Part shown: positions 35,241 through 44,200 of the stretch, piece after piece
How the letters are laid out: every line of letters begins with the position of its first letter
Numbering within the stretch: the first letter of the stretch is position 1
NCBI RefSeq assembly: GCF_017875235.1
Contig: NZ_JAGGMI010000012.1
Span: 109,037 to 173,036, forward strand
From: Asticcacaulis solisilvae
Lineage (GTDB): Bacteria > Pseudomonadota > Alphaproteobacteria > Caulobacterales > Caulobacteraceae
Direction of reading: 5' to 3'
Length of the DNA: 64,000 nt
The notes under the pieces: generated by a model
Database searches by the model: none
What the model was told of the DNA's origin: nothing
What the model saw: the letters and a program-made list of their open reading frames with translations, nothing else
Translations under genes and position numbers: made by a program

Positions 35241-38200
35241 TATTGCGTCCCCTTTTCGGATGCGGCCGGGCACGCGCTGACGGCCGGGTCACAGTTGGCG
35301 TCATCCGACAGGGCGGACGCCGGCGCGGCGATGTCCGAGAACAGTGCCTCGTTATTGCTGCTGAGCACCGAGTCGAACGACAGGTCGGGCGCCGCAGCCG
35401 TCAGGATGGTCATGGTCGAGTTGTCGAAGACGGCCAGTGGCGGCTGGACCAGCGAAGACGACAGACAGGCCGTCGCCGCGCCGACCACGCAGCCGTTGAT
35501 CCGCGTGTTCTGGATCGACGCACCCGCCCCGATCTTGATCACATTCTGGCCCAGCAGCGCCGACGCCGAACCGATGACTTCGTTGATTTCACCGAACATG
35601 GCAAAGGCGTTCGGCGGCGCGACCGGATCGATTTCGATCGTACCCGGAACCGCCGACGTGCCGATTTTGGTGCCGGCGTTCGCCGGACCCTGGCCGGTAT
35701 TCTGAAACAGGGCGAAACTCTTGTACTTCAGCTTGATGCTGCCGGCGCGGACCAGCAGCGGGTCGGTGTACGGCAGGCGGCTGCGGTAGAGGGTCGAGCT
35801 CGGCTGGTTTACATAGTTGGCCGCGACCATGTCGGCGTCCAGTGGCGTCCCGCCGGCGTTGACGCCCAGGTCGTCGAGGAAGTCGTCGGCCTGGCCGGCG
35901 GCGATGGCGCCGCCGCGCAGCTCAAGCAGTGCGCCGCCGACATCGATGCGCCCGCCCGCCGCCGCCGTGGAAGCGATCCGGATGACCGAGGCCGTGGCGG
36001 TGGCGTCTGTGGCCGCCCCCCCTAGGATCACGGTGCGCGCGGCGGTCGTGCCGCTGGCTGTCCCCGCCCGGTCGGTCACCAGGCGGCCCGTAAGGTCCAC
36101 GCGCGCCGTCGTGAAGATGGCGGCGGTCGTGCCGGGGTCGGCCAGGGTCCAGTTGAGGTCGCCGATGGCGACATCCTGCGTGCCGGCGTCGAGTGCGACC
36201 ATGCTGCCGGCGCCCGAAGCCTTCAGGCGGTTGACCTCGGTTTCACTGAGATCGAAGCCGCCGGTCCCTGAGGCATTGCTGCCCAGGCGCAGGGTGCGGC
36301 GGGCGGCGACGGTGATCGTCCTGGCTGTCACGTCGCCGGCAATATCGGCATCTGAGGCGTCGAGCGTGACGGCCTGTCCGGCTGCCGAAATGCCCTGGGT
36401 CTGGATGGCGTTCGCCGCCGTGACATTGACGTCGCCGGTGCTGGTCGTGGCCGCCAACTGGGCATTGCCGGCCGACTTGACCGTCACCCCCCTGGCCGTC
36501 AATCCACCGGTGACCGCGACGTCTCCGTTTGTGCCCGTGGTCTCCAACGTCGCAGCGCCCGCGGCCGTACCGGTGCCCAGCGTGACCCCGCCGGAACTGG
36601 CCGACAGCTTCAGCACGCCGCCGGCATTGGCCGTCGTGGTGGCGATGCTGGCGCCGGTCACCAGGACATCGCCGCCGGTGCTGCGGACCTCGGCCACCTG
36701 CGCGGCGCCCCCGGCCGTGACCGTTGCCGTACCGCCGCCACGCAGATAAACCTGAATGGTGGTATTGCCGCTGGACTTGACATCACTGGTTCCGGCGACG
36801 TCGCCGCTGCCCAGCGCGGCATTGCCGGCGGTGGCTTCCATCGCCAGCCTGCCGCCGGCCTTGGCAACGGTAACGGCGACCGCTTGGCCCTTGACGGTCA
36901 GGTCACCGCCCGTGCTTTCAGCGGACCCCAGGGTCGCTGTCTGACCGGCGGTGACGCCGACATTACCGCCGGCGCTGAGCGTGGTCACATCCGTATTGCC
37001 GCTGGCCGTCAGGGTGGCCGTCGTGACAGCCTGTCCAGTCCCGAGCTTGAGGTTGCCGCCCGTGGCTTCGGCCACCAGTGTCGTCTTTGCGGCCGTATGC
37101 GTGACATCGACCGATGCACCCTTGATCGCGACATTGGCGCCGGTGCTGTCGATCCGTGCGGCCTTCGCCACACCGCCGGCGCCGAGGCTTGCCGCGTCTC
37201 CGGCGGTCAACGCCGTCGTGACGGTGGCGTCGCCGCTTGCCTTGACGTCGGCGGCTCCCCCCGCCGTACCGCTGCCCAGTGTGGCGCTGCCGGCGGTGGC
37301 TTCAACAGCCAACTTGCCGCCGGCCTTGGCGCCCGTGACATCGACCGACGCGCCCTTGACTGACGCGTCCGAACCTGTGCTCTCGATCGAAGCCACCATA
37401 GCCGTCTGTCCCGCCAAGACATTTGCGGCGTTACCCGAAACCAGGGAGATCACGTCGGCATTGCCGCTGGCCGCGACGGTTGCGGTCGTGCCTGCCGAAC
37501 CCGTGCCCAGCTTGAGGTCACCGCCCGTCGTCTCGATCGCCAGCGTTGTGTTCGCCGCCGTCTGGGTAATGTCCGCCGAAGCGCCCTTGATGGTGACACC
37601 GGCGCCTGTGCTGTCGATCCGCGCCGCCTTGGCCACCCCGCCAGCGTTGAGGGAGGCCGTCCCGCCAGCGATCAGCGAGGTCAGTATGGTCGCGTCCGCG
37701 CTTGCCTTGACGTCGGCGGTTTCGCCTGCCGTGCCGGTACCGAGCGTAGCATCGCCCGCCGTCGCTTGGACCGCGAGTGCCTTATTGGCCTTGGCCGTGG
37801 TGATCTTCACAGTCCCACCCGTGACCGAGACGTTCGAGCCAATGCTTTCCACGGAAGCCACGGTCGCTGTCTGTCCGGCCGTGACGCTGGCTGCACCGCC
37901 TGAGGTCAGCGAGGCGACATCAGCGTTTCCACTGGCTGTCAGGGTCGCAGCTCCATCGGCCGTACCCGTGCCGAGGTCAATATCGCCGCCGGTAGCTTCA
38001 ATCGTCAGCGTGCTCTTGGCAGCCGTTTGCGTGACGTCCACCGAAGCGCCCGTGACTGCGACACCGGCGCCTGTGCTGTCGATCCGCGCGGCTTTGGCCA
38101 CCCCGCCGGCATCGAGGGACGCCGCCCCGCCCGCGATCAGAGAGGTCAGGATGGTCGCGTCACCCGTAGCCTTGACCTCACCGGTTCCAACGGAGGTCCC

Positions 38201-41200
38201 GGTATCGAGCGTGGTATTGCCCGCCGTCGCTTCGACCGCCAGATTGCCGCCGGCGTTTGCCGTTGTGACGTTCGTAATCCCGCCCTTGACTGAAACGTCC
38301 GAACCCGTGCTTTCGATCGACGCCAAGGTCGCCGTCTGGCCGGCGGTCACACTGGCCGCCCCGCCCGCCGTCAACAACGTCACATCGGCATTACCACTGG
38401 CTGTCAGGGTGGCGGCACCATCGGCCATGCCTGTCGTCAGCTCCAGGTCTCCCCCCGTGGCTTCGACCGTAAGCGTCGTCTTGGCCGTCGCGGTTTTTAT
38501 GTTGGCCGCCGCACCCTTCACGTTCACATCGGCGCCGGCGCTTTCCACTGCCGCGACCGTCGCTGTCTGGCCGGCTTCGATCGTCGCAGCGCCCACAGAC
38601 AGTGCATCGGTCACCTCGGCACCCTTGCTGGCCGTCACGGTCAGCGCCGCCCCAGCGTCCGCCGTACCAAGCTGCACATCTGCGCCTTGCACACCGATGT
38701 CACCCGAAGCCGTCATATCGGTGTGTTCGAAGCCGGTCAGCAGGCGGCCATCGTTAGCCGCCGGGCTTCGCGCCAGGCCCGAGACGTCGCCGCTGGCCGC
38801 CGTCACGCTGATATTGCCGCCAGCCGCCGTCAGGCTGTCCGTGCGCACATTGCCGCCGGCCAGCAGGGTCACGCCCGTGCCGGCGTCGCCAGTGGCGATC
38901 GTGATGTCGCCGGTAATGGCCTCGACGTCGATATGCTGACTGTCCGCCTGGACAAGGTCGGCCGTCACCGCATCCTGCGCCGAAATTTCGGCATAGGTCG
39001 ATCCAGTGATGGAGGTGGCCGTGACATCCGATCCCGTCGCCGTCAGGGTAACGCCGCCGTCCTTCGCCAACACGGTTTCCGCGTCGATATCGGCGGCGGT
39101 AATGGTCACGCCATCGCCCGTAAGCGCCGGGCTCAATGTCCCGCTGCCGGCGGCTACATCGCCCAGCAGCGCATTGCCGGAGGCCGTCACGACGACGGTC
39201 GAGCCCGCGCCGCCGGCCGTCACATCCATGCGGCCGGCCCCAGTCCCACCGATCATGCCGGCCGACGACAGCTCGATATGGCCGTCCGTCGTCGTCACGC
39301 TGTCGGCCGCCAGATCGGTGCTCGACGCCGCGATCTTCTGGGTGGTCAGCTTGGCGGCTTTACGTGCCTTCACCGTCGGGACGGTGATGCTGCCATCCTT
39401 GGCCAGAAGCCTGACATTGCCATCCTTGGCGTCGACGCCGCCCGCGACATTGGCGTCAATCGCCTTGCCGGCGGTGAGCGTTACCTGATCCGCGACGGCC
39501 GCGCCGAGCCCATCGCCCGCCGTGACCGTTCCGGTCTGGATATTGCCGGTCGTGGCGGTAACAGTGATTGTCTGACCGTGGCCTCGGGCAGTAATCTGTG
39601 TACGGCCGAAACCGTCCAGCAGACGTGAATCACCCGCCGGCGCGATCGTCCGCCCACTGACATCACCCGCATCCGCCGTGATCGACACTGCCCCGCCGGT
39701 GGCGGTCGCCGTGTCCACCCGCACATCGGTCCGCGAGGCCAGGGTCAGGTTTTTCGCCGCCACCGCGCTGCCGAGCGTGATGGCATTGGCGTCAACCGAG
39801 ATATGGCTGTTAGTCGCCAAGGGCGCCGCGTCGCCGGCCGGCGTCGCGGCCGCCGAGCCCGTCGGCAGGGCAAGCGTCCCGGCCGCACCGGCCGCAGCGC
39901 CAGCGCCCGGATCGCTGGCATCGGGTGTAGCCGGCCCGGTCACGCCGCTGGCGAGGCTGGTGAAGGTCACGCTGCCCGTGGCAGTCAGCGCCACCTTGCC
40001 GGCGGCGCCCAGATCGTCGCCGGTGATGGCGCGGCCGCTGGCCAGCTCGACATTGCCGGCGTGGCTGCGGGTATCGGCCAGCGCGATATCGCGGCCGGCA
40101 TTGAGGACGACGTCGCCCTGGGCCGACAGATCTCCACTGACGGTGATGTCCCTGGTCGCGCCCGAAGCGGTCAGCTTCGCGCCCTGGTTCGCGCCGCTGA
40201 CCGTAATCCCGCCGGTCGTGATATTGCCGGCCGTGGTCGTCAGCGACAGGCCGTTGCGTACGAAGACCGTGCCGAAGCTGATGTCCGCCGTCGTATTTAG
40301 GCCCGCCGTAAAGGTTTCGCTGCCAACGGCGCCGCTCAGGCCGTCGATGGCGCGTGCGTTGACGGTGCCCAGCGTCACGGCCTGCCCAGCCCCGACCTTG
40401 ATACCCACACGGCCAGTACGGTCCGGACCGCCCTGGACCGTCGTGCCCGTGCCGAACACAACCGCGCCATTCACCGCTTCCAGCAGAACCGGCGCGCCGT
40501 GCGGCGCCGAACCATCGCTGTCGGAGGTCAGGGTCAGATCGCCCCGGCCAGTGACATTGCCGCCCGACGCCGCCACGCGGACAAGACCGGTGGCCTTCTG
40601 ATTAACCGCGCCGGACGTCGCCTTGCCGAGCGTCACCGATTGTCCGCGTACGTCATATCCGCCGCCCGAGACGCTACTGCCCGCCGTCACATCGCCGACG
40701 ACCTCGGCGCTACCCGTGGCCACAATCTCGATGTTACGTCCGGCCGACAGGGTGTCGAGCTGGCTCAGGCCGCCCGATGTCACCTGGACATCATTGCCCG
40801 CCGCAATATTAGCGTGCGTGGCGGCTTGCCCGGTGACGTCGCCGCCCGTCGCCTGGACGACCGCGTCGCCTTCATGCGTCGTCAGGCCGTCGAGTTGGAC
40901 ATCGTCTGACGCCGTGATCGAAGCCTCCGAACGCGCCTCCCCGGTGCCGAGCGTCACATCACCGGCGGTCGCCGACAGCGTCAGTCCGCCGTCCTTGGCC
41001 CACGCCTTGGCGGTACCGAAATTGATAGTCTTGGCCATGACCTTGATCTGGTCGGGAGTTACCGTCGCCGAGACGCTGCCCGATCCCGCCGTCAGGTCAC
41101 CGAGACGCGCCGTGCCGTTGACCGCGCTGACCGTGATCGACTGCGATTCCCCCGACGCCGTCATGGCCGCCGCTGTCGCTCCGCCGCCCATGCCACTGAT

Positions 41201-44200
41201 ATCGCCCGTATCCGCCGTCACGCGGATATCGCCGGCGGTGGAGCTGACCGTGTTGGTCAGAATGCTGCGGACGGACTCGAGGTCGATATCGTCCGCCGCC
41301 GTTACCGCGCCGGCCGACAGGTCGTTACCGGCGTCGTTCGCCGTCAGTTCGACGCCGCCATCGCGCGCGGTAACAGAGATCAGGTCAACGCCCTGCGCCG
41401 TCACGGTGATCTGCGTCACGCCCGTCGATGCCGTCGCCGGACCGTCGCCCGCCGTGATGGCCGCCAGCTTGATCCGGCCGCCGGTGCTTTCGACGAGGAT
41501 CGTTTTGTCCCTGGTCGTGGCATCGCCCGACACGCCCGAACTGACATCCCCCCGGCCATAATCATCGATCGAGGCCGGCGTGCCGGTCGTGGCATTGCCG
41601 GTGATGTCCCCGGCCGCGGTGATCGCCACATTGCCGCGCTCGGCCGACACTTCAGCCAGGCGGATATCGTCCGCGGATTTGACCGTGGCGTTGCCATCGA
41701 CGCTGTTGTTGTCCGAAGCCCGGACAGCGGTGGCAATTTCGATATCGCCGGTCGTACCGCCACGGTCGGTATTTTCGATCTGGACGTGGCGATCGGCAGT
41801 GACGGTGCTGACCTTAATGTCGCCATTCCGTGCACTGAGCGTCACATCCTGACCGGCCGTCGCGGCCGTCAGGTCGATGCCGCCATTGGTCACGGACACG
41901 GTATCGCCGGCCGTTACGCTCAGATTGCGGCTGGTCGCCTCAAGCGTGCCGATATCGGCCGAGGTCTCGGCCGTTACCGTGGCGTCGCGTCCGGCGGTGC
42001 CGCTGGTGGCGATCGTCACCGTGCCAACCGTCGCAGTCACCGTCAGATCGCGCGCGGCATCAAGCGTGCCGACATCGACGGCCTGCTTGGTCAGGATAAT
42101 GTCACCCGCGCCGGCAACCGCACCCGGCGCCGCCGGTGTGGCGTCGCAGCAGTCGGTCACCGGACCGCCGCCAGCACCCGTGTCGGCATCGACATCGGCC
42201 ATGTATGGCGCCGGTGCTGCCGTGCCGGCGGTGATGGCCGTGACGGAGCCCAGCAGGGTCGTATCGGTCACGTCGCCCAGCGCCTGGACCAGGTCGGCGT
42301 CGAGGCTGTTGCCCGAGGTCTCGATATTGCGGTTGCTGTAAATATTGGTGGCGGTGATCGTATTGGCATTCAGGTCGACATTGCCCTGCGCCGCCAGGTC
42401 GCCATTGGCCGTGATCGCCGCGCCGTCGAGAAACAGGCCCTGGCCAGTGCCGCTGACCACGATCTTGCTCAGTGCACTGATCGTTCCCGAGCTCGTGATC
42501 GACAGCGTGTTGCGCAGCGACGTATCGCCCAGCGTCACACTGCCCGAATGGTTCAGGTTGGTCAGGAAGGCTTCGGCGCCGCCGGTGCCCGCCAGTTTAT
42601 AAAGGCCGCGCGCCTGGACACCGCCGAGCGTCAGATCCTTGGTCGCATCCCCCATGAAGATGCCAACCTTGCTGTGACGGCCGGTGCCGCCACGCAAATT
42701 GCTGGTCGAGGCAAAATTGATCGTCCCGCTGTCGCTTTCCAGCAGCAGGGGTTCCTGCCCGGAATTGTTGGAATCGGCCGTCAGGGCCAGCGTGCCGAGG
42801 CCATCGATGTCGCCTGTCGCGTGGATACGGACCAGACCACGCGCCTGCTGCAGGCGGGTTGCCGCGTTCGCGCCGAGCTGGATCGCGCTGCCGGTCACAT
42901 TATAGTTGCCCGTCGCGCCCGAGTCGGCGCCAGCGGTGACATTGCCCGTTACCGTGGCAGTCGATACCGCTGCCACCGTGACATCGCCGGAACCGCTGGT
43001 CAGATTCCCGGCCGTCGCCGTCGTCTTGGCGTCGATATCGACGTGGCGGCCGCCATCGGCGGATCCGACCGTGATCGAGGTGCCCGTCGCAACCTGCGTG
43101 GTCAGCATGACGTCGCCGTCATTGGCCGTCGCGGAAGTGACATCGATCTCCTCAGCCGTGACGCCGATCTGATCGGTGACAGCGGCCGCGGCCGTGCCGG
43201 TCCCGGCGGCGATCGTGCCCAGATTGGCTTTGCCGGTCTGCGCCGATATGGTGACGGTCGAGCTTTCGCCGCCGGCGGTCGCGGACAGGCGCGCCGTCGA
43301 CAGCTCGCCGGTGATGTCACCGGTATTGGCGGTCAGGGCGACATCGCCATCGGTCGTCGTCACGCTGTCGATGCGGATATTGGCGGCCAGAACCGTCGCG
43401 GCATCCGCCTGGACCGTGGCGTTCCCCTTGGCGGCCACCGAGGTCGCCGTAACATCGCCGTCGCTGGCGTGCAGGTCGGCGGCGCCGTCCCTGGCATTGA
43501 CCGCGCCGGCGGTAATGGATTTGGCGTCCAGATCGACCTGCGGCGATGGCGGGGTTGCGCCTGTCCCGTCGCCGGCCTCGACATCGCCGACCGTCAGCGT
43601 CGTGCCTGCCGCGGCCTTGACGGAGGTGTCGGCGCCCGTGGCTTTCAGGTCCGGCGCTGTCGCCGTGACCCCGGCGATGCTGTCGACCGCCGTGATCTCG
43701 ATATTGCCGGTCGTTGTGATCGCGCTCAACTCGACGGCATTGCCGGCGATCGTGACATTGCCCGTGCCCGACGCCGCGCCATCGACCGAAACATCGGTGA
43801 AATGGCCCGTCGTCGTGCCACCCTTGAGCGTGGTGCCGCTACCGGTCAGCGTAATGCCGCCTGCCGCCGTGACGCTGAGCGCGCCCGCCGCGTCGCCCGT
43901 GGTAAGCGCATCATTCTTATTGGCGGTCAGAGCCAAGGCATTGAAGGTCGCCGTCGCGCCCTGCACCGTCACCTTGCCGCCCGCGCCCTGCGTGCCGCCA
44001 AGTGTGACCCGGCCGGCATCGGCGGTCGCGGCGTAATCGCCTTCGACCGACACATTGCCGCTGACGGCCAGGTTGGTCGCGGCCCGCACGGTGGCGTCGG
44101 ATACCGCGCCGCCCGATACGCCGTCGTCCGCCGTGATCGCGGTGGCAGACAGGCTGCCGCTGGTCGAGCGCAGGTTCAGGTCCCCCTTAACCGCGACCGT

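Noticed and set aside
36560..38560. Regularly spaced repeats as a CRISPR array
   Set aside because: The period is 465 bases and in frame with coding sequence, with no short repeat-spacer structure and no cas genes.
36951..38939. 662-residue plus-strand open frame across the tpsA repeat array
   Set aside because: A Val/Pro/Ala/Ser-rich shadow of the tandem repeats; it has no ribosome-binding site, domain or neighbour that supports it.
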